The translations under genes and the position numbers were made by a program. From positions 1-64,000 of the forward strand of contig MWDJ01000011.1 of the NCBI GenBank assembly GCA_002070505.1: a DNA stretch of 64,000 nucleotides, read 5' to 3'. Shown here one piece after another: positions 54,353 to 63,999 of this stretch (positions are counted from its first letter, which is position 1; each line of letters starts with the position of its first letter). The notes beneath the pieces were generated by a model. It had not been told where the DNA came from. It saw nothing but the letters and a program-made list of their open reading frames with translations, and made no database searches. This stretch comes from Bacteroidetes bacterium ADurb.Bin145 (lineage in GTDB: Bacteria; Bacteroidota; Bacteroidia; Bacteroidales; VadinHA17).

Positions 54353-56971
54353 TCAGAGAATAGTAATTGTCCGTTTTTTCAAATCCCTTGGTGCCGAACT
54401 CTGGCCGTACCAGATTTCATATTCACCGGGTAACGCAGTCATTTTATCACTTGCCCTGTCGTAGAATTCGAATGCAGTTGGCGGCAGTGAAATTGTAATT
54501 TCTTTCGTTTCTTCTGCTTTCAGGTTCACGCGCCGAAAGGCCCGGAGAGTTCTCAAAGGTCCATCAGTTGAGTTTGATTTCCGGATATATATCTGTACAA
54601 TCTCCGTCCCGTCGCGTTTTCCTGTGTTTGAAACAGGTATCTTAATGTCTGCAGTTTCATTAGCCCTGACAAGATTCCTATCGATCTTTGCCTCTCCGAC
54701 TTGAAAGGTTGTAAAGCTTAATCCAAATCCAAACGGAAACAAAGGGTCGGACATGAAACGGTAAGTGCGGTTCTTCATTGAGTAATCTTCAAAATCGGGA
54801 AGTTGATCAATACTTTTATAAAAGGTTACAGGTAATTTTCCGGAGGGATTATAATCACCGAAAAGAACATCAGCAACTGCCTGTCCGCCCGATTCACCAC
54901 CATACCAGGCCTGAAGTATTGCTTCACAACTTTTCGTTTCAGGCACAAATCCTATAGCAGATCCAGATAGATTTACAAGTATTACTTTCTTTCCTGCCTG
55001 TTTTAAAAGGTTTATACAGCGACGTTGTATCCATGGTAATTCAATATCGGTACGATCCCCACCCTTAAATCCGGGGAAGGATACCGGCATTTCTTCTCCT
55101 TCAAGAATATTGGAAAGCCCTCCTACAAATATGACTGTATCTATTCCTTTCATCTTTTCCAGTAATCCTGAAAAATCCTTTTCAGATTCAATGCCGAAAT
55201 CAAATTCGATTGCTGCCTGCCAGGTGTAAAGCTGTTTAAACAGGATTTCAATTTTATATTTCCTTCCTTCTTCTACTTTATATGAAGTTTTCGAGATAAG
55301 AGTCCGCCAATCTTCAAAATTCTTAATGGTATCTCCATTTATGAAAAGCTGAAAGGATCCAGCGGCTCCGCATTTAATTGTTAACTCACCAGTTTTGGCA
55401 GGGATGAACTCTGTTTCAAATTTTGCAGAAAATCCTTCAAGTTGTACTCCGGCCGCCAGAGGACGTACACCTTCGGTTGCCAGATGCAAAGGAGATTCCT
55501 GCTGCTGTTCAGCTGCAATATCGCCACTCATGTCATTGCTGTTCCAGTAAGTAGCTTTGAATCCTTGTTTTCCATCAATGGAACATCCGGAAGCCAGGCT
55601 TTCAAGGACTTTATTATCAATAATATCACAGGCGTCATCATATATTATCCTGTCTGCAGACAATTTTGATTTAATGCCATCCAGGATAGTAATTGTACGG
55701 ACAGGAGTTCCGTTATAATTTCCCCATAAAACTCTTTCATTATCTGCATTTGGACCTATAACAGCGATTTTTCTAGCTGATTTACTCAGAGGCAGAATAT
55801 TATTTTTATTTTGAAGTAAAGTCATCGTTTCCCTCGACATTTCAAGGGAAAGTTTTCTATGTTCTTCATTGTTAATTACAGAAGAGGGGATTTTAGTCCA
55901 GGGAACAATCGCGTCATCATCCATTTCACCCAGGTCGAAACGACCAACAAGTAAGCAGAACACGCTTTTGTCAATATCTTCTTCCTTAAGCAGACCTTTT
56001 GAAACAGCCTCGGGGATATGTTTATAACTGTAATCCATCCAGGCACATTCGACGTCAGTCCCGGCCGGAACGCTTTTTGCCACGGCATGAGTGGCATCGG
56101 GAGAGAATTTATGGCCATTATAAAAATCGGCTATTGCATCGCAATCAGATACTACCAGGTATTTATACCCCCAATCGTCCCTCAGGATTTTTTGCAGTAA
56201 TTTTGAATTACCACAGCAAGGTTCGTCCTCCAGACGCTGATATGCACACATCACTTCACGTACATCTGCTTCCTGAACCAATGCTTTAAAAGCCGGCAGA
56301 TATGTTTCATTCAGATCGAGCGGATCAAGATTATTTATGTTCAGGGAATGACGACTCCATTCCGGCCCTGAGTGTACGGCAAAGTGCTTTGCGCAGGCAA
56401 GCAGTTTACGGTACCTGGAAGAGTCGGGTCCCTGGAGCCCTTTGACAACAGAGATGCCCATTCGTGATGTCAGATAGGGATCTTCGCCGTATGTTTCCTG
56501 ACCGCGACCCCAGCGGGGATCACGAAAAATATTGACATTAGGGGTCCATACAGAAAGGCTCAGAAAACGTGAGTTTTCCTTTCCCTGCTGTATTGTTTCA
56601 TTATACTTAGCCCGTGTTTCATCTGATACGGCATCGAAGATCCGGTAAACCAGATCATCATCAAATGAGGCAGCCATGGCGATTGGTTCAGGAAATACTG
56701 TTACATTTTCATTGTTTGCAAGACCATGTAAAGCTTCACTCCACCAGTTGAATTTCTTGATCCCAAACCGGGGGATCGCTTCCGATGCATCACACATGAG
56801 AGTTACCTTTTCATCAAGTGTAAGGCGTGATAAAAGATCTTTAGCTCGCTCCTCAGAGCTTAGCCCGGGATCCTGATATGCGTATTTTTTCCCGCAGGAA
56901 CATAGTGAAACTATAATGACCGATGTGATAATCAGATAGTTTCGAGGGCAATGGATTAATGATAATTTCAT
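54353..56971 (-). CDS. Glycoside hydrolase family 3 with PA14 insert
   Basis: An 872-residue lipoprotein (Cys25-26 region in SLCSCG). The barrel shows FNWWSEALHGLAN, DPRWGRGQETYGEDP and the nucleophile in VVSDCDAI at D276, a pattern typical of the beta-xylosidase/alpha-arabinofuranosidase branch of GH3. The sandwich domain is interrupted by a PA14 domain (about residues 460-610; FKATYWNSNDMSG at its start). FPFGFGLSFTTF and a fibronectin III-like domain complete the protein. It lies 18 bp downstream of the GH97 gene at 56990. Beta-xylosidase activity is likely but not certain. Confidence 0.92.
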   Translation of the reverse strand: MKLSLIHCPRNYLIITSVIIVSLCSCGKKYAYQDPGLSSEERAKDLLSRLTLDEKVTLMCDASEAIPRFGIKKFNWWSEALHGLANNENVTVFPEPIAMAASFDDDLVYRIFDAVSDETRAKYNETIQQGKENSRFLSLSVWTPNVNIFRDPRWGRGQETYGEDPYLTSRMGISVVKGLQGPDSSRYRKLLACAKHFAVHSGPEWSRHSLNINNLDPLDLNETYLPAFKALVQEADVREVMCAYQRLEDEPCCGNSKLLQKILRDDWGYKYLVVSDCDAIADFYNGHKFSPDATHAVAKSVPAGTDVECAWMDYSYKHIPEAVSKGLLKEEDIDKSVFCLLVGRFDLGEMDDDAIVPWTKIPSSVINNEEHRKLSLEMSRETMTLLQNKNNILPLSKSARKIAVIGPNADNERVLWGNYNGTPVRTITILDGIKSKLSADRIIYDDACDIIDNKVLESLASGCSIDGKQGFKATYWNSNDMSGDIAAEQQQESPLHLATEGVRPLAAGVQLEGFSAKFETEFIPAKTGELTIKCGAAGSFQLFINGDTIKNFEDWRTLISKTSYKVEEGRKYKIEILFKQLYTWQAAIEFDFGIESEKDFSGLLEKMKGIDTVIFVGGLSNILEGEEMPVSFPGFKGGDRTDIELPWIQRRCINLLKQAGKKVILVNLSGSAIGFVPETKSCEAILQAWYGGESGGQAVADVLFGDYNPSGKLPVTFYKSIDQLPDFEDYSMKNRTYRFMSDPLFPFGFGLSFTTFQVGEAKIDRNLVRANETADIKIPVSNTGKRDGTEIVQIYIRKSNSTDGPLRTLRAFRRVNLKAEETKEITISLPPTAFEFYDRASDKMTALPGEYEIWYGQSSAPRDLKKRTITIL

Positions 56972-56989
56972 GTTATTAAAATGATCAGT

Positions 56990-58918
56990 TTAATCAAGTG
57001 GTTTTAATACTGCTGCAAAACCTCCGCGTCGCAGCAATTTGATACTTAAGGTGCTGGATTTATCCACAACCTTATACTGAGTAGAAAAGTCCTTGTCGTG
57101 TTTACCATCGGCAATTAAAGTAAGCTTATACTTTTTATTATCAGGCAGGAAATTAAAATTCAGGTTTTTTGTCCTTTCAAATCTTTCAGAACTAATACCG
57201 CCGATATACCACTGAGCACCTTTCCTCCGGGCAATAATTAAATCCCGTCCCGGATAGCCATCGAGTAATTTTGTATCGTCCCATGCAGCAGGCACTTCTT
57301 TCAGGAAGGTCCTTGCAGCATCAGGTAAGCCATAGTATCCTTCAGGACGATCAGCCAGATGCTGTAATCCTGATTCGAAAACCACACTAAGGGCCAGTTC
57401 GTGTCCAAACGATGTAATATGCGGGTACTGTGAATTTGTAAAAGTTACAGGTGTGTAATCCATAGGGCCCACCACATTTCTCGTAAATGGAAGGATAGTA
57501 TTGTGTTCCGGTGCAGTAGTTGTTAAATCAGGTCCGTTATTGTACCATTCTGCACCACGCACCGCCTCAAGTGTCATCAGGTTAGGATATGTTCTTTCCC
57601 ATCCGCGGGGCACAATGCATCCATGAAAATATACCATCATTTCAAATTGAGCGGCATCATCGAGGATATCCAGGTAATACCTTATCATATCCTGTTTTTC
57701 ACTTTCAAAAAAATCTACTTTAACTCCGGCAACACCCATCTTCTTCAGTTTGGTGAATTCTTCAACACGGTTTTCATGGGTAAGCATCCGATCGCGTGGT
57801 GTTGAGCGCACTCCCGTATGCGGACCTCCCGAATTGTACCAGATTAAGGGTTTAACTCCTAATGAATGAATATATTTTATTGCATCATCAAGATTCCCTC
57901 CGTTACTCATAGCATCCCATTCCCAGTCGATCAGGGTATAGGGCCAGCCCATGCTGGCTGCCAGATCAGCGAAATCACAAACAATTTTATAGTCTTTGGT
58001 GCCATGATTACTTGACCAGTAATTCCATGATACAAGACCGGGTTTTATCCAATCGGTATTCTTTATAACTGAAGGGGGAGAAACATCATGAATTAGAGTT
58101 GATTCTACTATGTCTGAAAGAGTCCCCATTATGACCACACGCCAGGGAGATTTCCATGGGAGATTAATAGTCGGAGCCGATTCCCCCAGTCCATTTCCAT
58201 CTTTAGGATAAGGGAATGTGATCTTATAAAATGATTTATCATCAGTGTTACTAAGTTTTGAACCGCAGTAATTACGGTCGACATCAGCTTCATGTATGAG
58301 ATACCAGCAATCGTTATCGGGTGAATCAAAGAGGGCCGGGTAACCCCAGCTTTGCTGGGTGTTATCATCATTCATGACACTGTAAAGACCTTCATTTGCA
58401 GTATTCCATTTTTCAAGCCAACGTTTTGTTGAGGAGGGAATGTTATAGGAAGTCAGCTCATCCTTAATTACAAAAGAACCTTCTTTATCAGGAAATTCAT
58501 AACGGAATGTCATTCCATCATTATAAGCCCTGATAATCAAATTCAATTTTGCCTTCCGGGAATTCTCAAAATATACAACAGCTTCATTGCCTGAATTTGA
58601 ACAAGCTGATCGTTTCCCGTGTAAGAGGTTATATTGTTCGGTTATCTGAACCTGTTTCCCGGATTTCAGTAATTTAAGATCCTTTGAAAAATCCTGATCA
58701 TTTCGTGACAATCCAAGAATAATCTCAGGTATTACTACTGAAGTTGCATTATTGTCATTATAACTGACTTTTAAGAACCATTCCCCTTTATCGGTATTCT
58801 GCCTGTTAATAAGATCGACAATAATCTTATTATTGGGGGATACAACTGTCACCTTTTGCGGAAATGCAGGTATTGCACTAATAAAAATCAATACCGCAAA
58901 TGCCTTATATTTAATCAT
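56990..58918 (-). CDS. Glycoside hydrolase family 97, retaining type
   Basis: A 642-residue secreted protein with a signal peptide (about residues 1-20, ending IPAFPQ). The N-terminal sandwich starts VTVVSPNNKIIVDL, and the barrel contains SWNYWSSNHGTKDY and DWEWDAM. D402 in VKVDFF is at the nucleophile place of retaining GH97 enzymes. The C-terminal beta domain includes RRGGFAAVLKPL. It is a distant paralogue of the plus-strand GH97 at 33380. Alpha-galactosidase is the best known retaining activity; other alpha-linked sugars, including beta-L-arabinopyranose, are also possible. It sits between GH51 and GH3 genes in the same direction. Confidence 0.9.
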   Translation of the reverse strand: MIKYKAFAVLIFISAIPAFPQKVTVVSPNNKIIVDLINRQNTDKGEWFLKVSYNDNNATSVVIPEIILGLSRNDQDFSKDLKLLKSGKQVQITEQYNLLHGKRSACSNSGNEAVVYFENSRKAKLNLIIRAYNDGMTFRYEFPDKEGSFVIKDELTSYNIPSSTKRWLEKWNTANEGLYSVMNDDNTQQSWGYPALFDSPDNDCWYLIHEADVDRNYCGSKLSNTDDKSFYKITFPYPKDGNGLGESAPTINLPWKSPWRVVIMGTLSDIVESTLIHDVSPPSVIKNTDWIKPGLVSWNYWSSNHGTKDYKIVCDFADLAASMGWPYTLIDWEWDAMSNGGNLDDAIKYIHSLGVKPLIWYNSGGPHTGVRSTPRDRMLTHENRVEEFTKLKKMGVAGVKVDFFESEKQDMIRYYLDILDDAAQFEMMVYFHGCIVPRGWERTYPNLMTLEAVRGAEWYNNGPDLTTTAPEHNTILPFTRNVVGPMDYTPVTFTNSQYPHITSFGHELALSVVFESGLQHLADRPEGYYGLPDAARTFLKEVPAAWDDTKLLDGYPGRDLIIARRKGAQWYIGGISSERFERTKNLNFNFLPDNKKYKLTLIADGKHDKDFSTQYKVVDKSSTLSIKLLRRGGFAAVLKPLD

Positions 58919-58987
58919 TTAGCTGCCTTTAAGATTTCATTCTTTAAAATTTTTTAAATATCAGTACAAAGGAATCAGACACTATGC

Positions 58988-60583
58988 TTATTTAATCTTG
59001 CCGCGTATCATTGTAAGAGAATGAGCGGGGAAAGAATAGGTAACTGTATTTCCTTTTGCTTTTACATCAGGTTTTGAAACCGTTTTTACATTTTCGACAC
59101 CAAAATCATTTGCTGCCTTAATATCCGGAGCATTTATCTCTGATATTTTAAGCATATCACTGAACTCGCCTGACTGGCATATGATATCAGTTTTAATAGC
59201 GTTCTCCTTATGCCTGTTTACGACACAGATTACAACCTCTCCGTTGTTATATGTGGCTGACACATCAAGATAGGGAACATTTGACTGTTTTGTTTGTGTT
59301 TCACCCAGACCAAGATAGAATTCATCAGTATTGTATGTGGGACAATCAACAACGAGATCAAGTGATTTGCCTTGCATGTTTTTGGCAAAAAGTTCCAGGG
59401 GAAAATAGATTGTCTGTCTGAACATGCCTTTTTCTTCAGCAAAGACAGGAGCAATAACATTTACAAGCTGGGCCATATTAGCCATTTTAATTATATCGGC
59501 ATTACGGATAAATACATTCAGGAATCCTCCAATGACAAGTGCATCTTCAAGATTGTATTTTTCCTCAAGCGCTCTTGTTCCCTGCATTAGTTCATCTGTC
59601 CTTGCCCTGTACCATACATTATATTCATCCCAGGCTATATACATGGGAGGTCTGTTTCCCCTGTCGGCTTTCTGCATAGCCTCCTTTATCATTCCCCTTA
59701 CGATATCAGTTCTTTGCTCCATTACCAGGGGGGTTGCAAGAAAATTATAATAATTATTCTCAGGATTACCGACATACATATGAAGTGCAATATAATCCAC
59801 AACGTCTCGAAGGTTGTTAATTGTTGTCCGGTTCCAATGATCCGGGTCAGCATGAGGTCTGTAATTTGAAGAACCGGCAGCAATAAGTTTGATATCAGGA
59901 GAAGTAAGCCTCATAAGCTTGGCGGCTTCAAGAGCTTTCTTTGTATAATCTTCAGCATTAAGATGTCCCATCTGCCACTCTCCATCCATCTCATTTCCAA
60001 GGCTCCAGTATTTTACATTATAAGGTTCCGTAAAACCATGTTTTTTCCGGAGCTCTGCATAGTAAGGGCCTTCTTTTATATTACAGTATTCGACCCACCT
60101 TTGTGCCTCCTCGATAGTTCCGGTTCCCATGTTGACCGACAGATAAGGTTCACTGCCCACAGCCCGGCAGTATTTAATGAATTCATTTGTTCCGAATTCA
60201 TTTGTCTCCAATCTTGCCCAGGCAAGCTCCATTCTTGGCACTCGTTCATTTTTAGGTCCGACGCCATCAATCCAGTGATAATTAGATACGAAATTTCCTC
60301 CCGGATAACGGATGAGTGAGACATTCAATCCCTTAACAGCTTCAAGCACATCTTTACGGAAACCATTGGCATCAGAAAGTGGCGATCCGGGTTCATAAAT
60401 CCCGCCATATACGCATCTTCCAAGATGTTCAACAAAATTGCCGTAAAGATTTTTATCAACCTCTCCGATAATACGGTCGGTATCAAATTTTATCCTGGCG
60501 TTCTGACCAAAAACTTCAGAGAAACCGGGGAAGAATAAAAGGATTACTAAAGATCCGAGATAGATTTTAATTGTCTTTTTCAT
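58988..60583 (-). CDS. Glycoside hydrolase family 51 (alpha-L-arabinofuranosidase)
   Basis: A 531-residue secreted enzyme with a signal peptide (cleavage near VFGQ, residue 27). Landmarks are YGNFVEHLGRCVYGGIYEPG, RYPGGNFVSNYHW, the acid/base E198 in LGNEMDG and the nucleophile E320 in AWDEYNVW. The C-terminal jelly-roll ends with HSLTMIRGKI. Length matches typical single-domain GH51. The enzyme removes alpha-L-arabinofuranose from arabinan, arabinoxylan or arabinogalactan with retention. It follows the 905-residue gene by 27 bp and lies 69 bp before the GH97 gene, within the long hydrolase block. This is the most secure substrate clue in the PUL. Confidence 0.94.
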   Translation of the reverse strand: MKKTIKIYLGSLVILLFFPGFSEVFGQNARIKFDTDRIIGEVDKNLYGNFVEHLGRCVYGGIYEPGSPLSDANGFRKDVLEAVKGLNVSLIRYPGGNFVSNYHWIDGVGPKNERVPRMELAWARLETNEFGTNEFIKYCRAVGSEPYLSVNMGTGTIEEAQRWVEYCNIKEGPYYAELRKKHGFTEPYNVKYWSLGNEMDGEWQMGHLNAEDYTKKALEAAKLMRLTSPDIKLIAAGSSNYRPHADPDHWNRTTINNLRDVVDYIALHMYVGNPENNYYNFLATPLVMEQRTDIVRGMIKEAMQKADRGNRPPMYIAWDEYNVWYRARTDELMQGTRALEEKYNLEDALVIGGFLNVFIRNADIIKMANMAQLVNVIAPVFAEEKGMFRQTIYFPLELFAKNMQGKSLDLVVDCPTYNTDEFYLGLGETQTKQSNVPYLDVSATYNNGEVVICVVNRHKENAIKTDIICQSGEFSDMLKISEINAPDIKAANDFGVENVKTVSKPDVKAKGNTVTYSFPAHSLTMIRGKIK

Positions 60584-60610
60584 GCTGAAAAAATTATTAG
60601 TTAGACTTGT

Positions 60611-63328
60611 TTAGATTTTACGAATTACAAAGTAGGGCTGACTGGTTAATGTTGCATTAAAACCAGGGAAGAGGCAAACTTTTTCAGGTCCTTCTCTCAG
60701 TTCAAAATAATATTGAAGAGGATATTCAGAATTTGAATATTCAGCAGATATAGTCGCTTTATAACTATTACCGGTGCGCACCATTTCAATTGTCTGATAG
60801 CGTTCGGCATGATTGACATGACGGTAATACATTGTTACTGAAGCTATGTCCTTTTCAATCGAAAGATCAAGTTCCAGTGGTTTTCCCGCAACAAAGTTTT
60901 TCGGCTGCTGATGAAGGCATTTCACAGAAATCCGTTCTGGTTTGCCCAGGGTTTCCTGAATAGCTATCCGGACATTTTCCGGTTGCCTGTCAGAAGGCTC
61001 AATGCTTTTCAGCTTTGCAGCCATTAAATCTATATCTTTATCCATAGCGGGCAGCCTGTCGAGCCAGTGTCCCCTGATCACATCGTTTTCCCCGATTGTA
61101 ATGTCAGGTTTATATACATTCCTTGCAGTTTCAGCAAGATCAGACCAATAACCCCTGGCTTTACGGTATAATTCCAGAGACGATTCAAGGGCTGACCGAT
61201 CGTTGCTCTGTTCAAAAATCCCATAAAGGACTCCCGACCTGAACCGTGCTCCAAAGAACCGGCCTAATCCGATCATTATTTTTAGATCAATTGACACCCT
61301 CCTGAATTCAGTACTTCTTTTATCTTTTATCCTGTTTTCGGCACGGATCAGCAACCTTGATGCTTCTTCAGCATAGTTTTCTATCCATTGTGCATATTCA
61401 ACAGGAGAATATTTACCGCTGCGTTCCCTTTTCAGCAGCTGACCGGCAAAATCATTGATACCCGTAAATAATTGCGGATCAAACGGGCTGACATTACCGA
61501 AAACTTTCGGAGCGGGTGTATCAGAAAAGGGTGTTCGCATCTTCGGATCGACAACCGACAAATTAGTATAGATTTCAGGCCAGTAAATATTATTTGCAGC
61601 AGAGACTCCATGAGCTGTTGTAACGAGCGGAAGAATCCTCGAAGCGTTGGCAAGAGCCAGTTCAATGTCTTCTGATGCTTCACCAAAATGCATGTTGAGG
61701 AACCTCTGCCAGACATCCGGCTCTGTATCAGGGTTATAGGCTAATCTGCCAAAAACGCGAAGGCTGTAGAGGTATTTTTCCCAGTCCCAGCGGGGTTTCA
61801 GTGAAGAGTCAAGGTATGCGCAACGATCTCCGGAAATTCCCGATCCGCGACGGCCCTTGAAAGACAGGGGTTCCATAAGATCTACACCGGCACTCCCGCA
61901 GAAGCTGAAATTCCGTGAATGGGCAGCACTTGTCTCCGGGTCACCCCAGATCAAAAGACGTTGTGTACCTGGCCAGATTCTATGCACCACACCATGTTTC
62001 CGGTTTTCCTTAAACAGATCGCCATAGCCGTACCGGGTAAAACTGCGCGAACCAGCACTAAGGTTCATCAGTCCCTGAGCATTTTGATTGTCTTTTGGAA
62101 TTTCAAGCGCGCGAATATCAGCCTGATGATATGGCAGACCCAGGTGCTCAGCCCAGTATTTTGGAGAAATGTTAACAGGCATGCCTGATCCAACCGCCAG
62201 ATCGATCATCTCCTGGTTCATCCCTTTGGCATGCATATCGATCTCAACTTCACGGCCACAGGAGGAAACACCTTCAAAAACGGTTTTCCAGAAATTGTAA
62301 CTTCCTTCTGTTACTCCGCTTTCTCCATGTATGCGGAAAGTTATACCACTGATAGCAGGGCATTCCTGTAAAAGCTGCCTGACAGCATCCCTGCAATAAG
62401 GACCATGTGTTTCCGGAGTTAATCCTTTGATTGTATAATTCGGACTGGGGCTGTTCAGCCATTCATAACCATGCATCCAGATTCCCAACTGGAACTGAAT
62501 ACCACGGGCAACAGTATTTTCGCTTATGAACTTCAGCATTTCCAGGTTATTCTTCTGTTCCTCAACAGGCAATTCCGGTACACTGACATCGTAACCCGGG
62601 ACAGACAAGAAAAACGGATAGGCAAAAAGAAAATATCCGTCAGTTACATTCTGCAGAAAGTCATAGCCGATTCCCAGGCTCAGATTAAATCGGTTAAACC
62701 TTTGCGTGGCAATCATATTAAGATACTGTTCCCACATTTCCCGGTCATTGAACCAGGGCTTGTCTTCAATATCGCTTACAAAAAGCCGGTTCAGACTTCG
62801 GATTTTATTAGCCGGTTTCTCAATAACCGGTTTCCTGATTGTCAGGGAATCAAGGGGCTGGTCTGAATATCGCACACGGTCAGCAAGTTCCAAAACAGCA
62901 TAAACAAGGCCACGTATATCATATCCACAGGCCAGCAGAACCTGTCTGCCTTCCTGTTGAACCGGAACAAGACCAAGTGCTTCCGGGATCTGCGGGATAT
63001 CTGTTTTGGCTTCTTCAAGTAATTTCCGGCCCAGTAAAGAACCGGCAGAAGCTGCAACTATGATCAGATCATTATCTTTTGCATCATTAATCTGATTTGT
63101 ATTCCCGACATTAATTCCCGCGGATTTCAGCCAGCTTTCAAGTTCTTTTAAAGACCATTGTACCGGCGCAGATCCGGCAATCATATCTCCGGCTTCAGTG
63201 ACAATACTAACTCTTTTAGCATTGAATTTTACGCAGCCAAATGTAGAAAGCCCTGCAGCTGAAATTCCGGCGACTTTTACGAAATCACGCCTGCTTATAT
63301 TTTTATGTCCTGCAGACTGTTTCTTCAT
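60611..63328 (-). CDS. Putative glycoside hydrolase of unassigned family with Tat-type lipoprotein leader
   Basis: A 905-residue protein. The leader ISRRDFVKVAGISAAGL has a twin-arginine motif and ends in STFGC, so it may be a Tat-exported lipoprotein. Residues about 40-150 look like the small alpha/beta domain that precedes GH20 and GH67 barrels, including the segment GYDIRGLVYAVLELADRV. A probable barrel follows (RSLNRLFVSDIED onwards) with acidic candidates in FRIHGESG and IWGDPE. A helical region (about 560-780) and a final beta domain come last. I cannot assign it to a known family; an alpha-glucuronidase-like enzyme is one option. Its start overlaps the upstream stop by 4 bp (ATGA), so the two are coupled. 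Confidence 0.7.
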   Translation of the reverse strand: MKKQSAGHKNISRRDFVKVAGISAAGLSTFGCVKFNAKRVSIVTEAGDMIAGSAPVQWSLKELESWLKSAGINVGNTNQINDAKDNDLIIVAASAGSLLGRKLLEEAKTDIPQIPEALGLVPVQQEGRQVLLACGYDIRGLVYAVLELADRVRYSDQPLDSLTIRKPVIEKPANKIRSLNRLFVSDIEDKPWFNDREMWEQYLNMIATQRFNRFNLSLGIGYDFLQNVTDGYFLFAYPFFLSVPGYDVSVPELPVEEQKNNLEMLKFISENTVARGIQFQLGIWMHGYEWLNSPSPNYTIKGLTPETHGPYCRDAVRQLLQECPAISGITFRIHGESGVTEGSYNFWKTVFEGVSSCGREVEIDMHAKGMNQEMIDLAVGSGMPVNISPKYWAEHLGLPYHQADIRALEIPKDNQNAQGLMNLSAGSRSFTRYGYGDLFKENRKHGVVHRIWPGTQRLLIWGDPETSAAHSRNFSFCGSAGVDLMEPLSFKGRRGSGISGDRCAYLDSSLKPRWDWEKYLYSLRVFGRLAYNPDTEPDVWQRFLNMHFGEASEDIELALANASRILPLVTTAHGVSAANNIYWPEIYTNLSVVDPKMRTPFSDTPAPKVFGNVSPFDPQLFTGINDFAGQLLKRERSGKYSPVEYAQWIENYAEEASRLLIRAENRIKDKRSTEFRRVSIDLKIMIGLGRFFGARFRSGVLYGIFEQSNDRSALESSLELYRKARGYWSDLAETARNVYKPDITIGENDVIRGHWLDRLPAMDKDIDLMAAKLKSIEPSDRQPENVRIAIQETLGKPERISVKCLHQQPKNFVAGKPLELDLSIEKDIASVTMYYRHVNHAERYQTIEMVRTGNSYKATISAEYSNSEYPLQYYFELREGPEKVCLFPGFNATLTSQPYFVIRKI

Positions 63329-63999
63329 TGAGGTTTTCTTACATATTGATTCGGTTCACCCGGTGTAGGGACATTGCCAGCTACCTGTGAACCTTTTTCA
63401 TGAGCCATACTCAATGGCCTGGCAAGGGTTATACCACTGCCGGAGACCATTGAACCCACAGCATGCACATTTTTTAGCGGTGCAGTGACTTTGATTGTGT
63501 CCATCGGCATAGTAAAACCTCCGCCGCCAAAACGTCTGCGTCCGGCTGCTATTGAGGCGATAACTGCAGTCTCCATTTTTGCACCGGTGTTTATTGTTAT
63601 TGTCTGACCGGCACTAAAGCCTTCGATGCCTGTGACAGGAATTGATGTCGCACCCGCCCCAGTAGAAGTACCCACTGTTGTTGCTCCTGCGGTGCCAATT
63701 TCAGTAATTACAGCTTTCTCGCTGTTCTTATCTGTCCCGATTATAATTTCCTGACCAATAATAAAGTCGTTCACACTGGCGGTTTTAATATTATTTGCCC
63801 CGATTCCTGATCCTGCTGACAGAGTAGTTGTGTTCTGAAGCATAAAATCAGTGCAGTTATTATCTGTATCATTTCCATCGGGGTAACGGCCCACGCTTTT
63901 ATTGTTATTTCCAGATATCGGGGCGAATGGTCCTGTGTTTCGTCCGGCACCAGGAGCTATTACTATGCAACCACCCTGACTTTGATCGCCTTCAAGGAT
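63325..63999 (-). CDS. Secreted protein with lamin-tail-like segment and repeat modules, 5' partial
   Basis: The frame is open to the right edge, so the start is outside the window; a GTG at 63894 is not a credible start. The visible 224 residues begin near LEGDQSQGGCIVIAPGAGRN and include VGRYPDGNDTDNNCTDF, a signature of lamin-tail (LTD) domains. Two modules of about 40 residues follow, each with the plan GIGA/GAGA, FxxGQxIxI, then KAVITEI or TAVIASI. A Gly/Arg/Phe-rich loop (RRRFGGGGF) lies near the end. Similar modules appear at the ends of large secreted hydrolases, so the missing part may hold a catalytic domain. The stop overlaps the next start (ATGA). Confidence 0.6.
   Translation of the reverse strand: MLEGDQSQGGCIVIAPGAGRNTGPFAPISGNNNKSVGRYPDGNDTDNNCTDFMLQNTTTLSAGSGIGANNIKTASVNDFIIGQEIIIGTDKNSEKAVITEIGTAGATTVGTSTGAGATSIPVTGIEGFSAGQTITINTGAKMETAVIASIAAGRRRFGGGGFTMPMDTIKVTAPLKNVHAVGSMVSGSGITLARPLSMAHEKGSQVAGNVPTPGEPNQYVRKPQ

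Noticed and set aside
63325-63894. Treating the GTG at 63894 as the true start of the last gene
   Set aside because: The same frame continues without a stop to the window edge and encodes coherent residues (GGCIVIAPGAGRN), so the gene is 5' partial.
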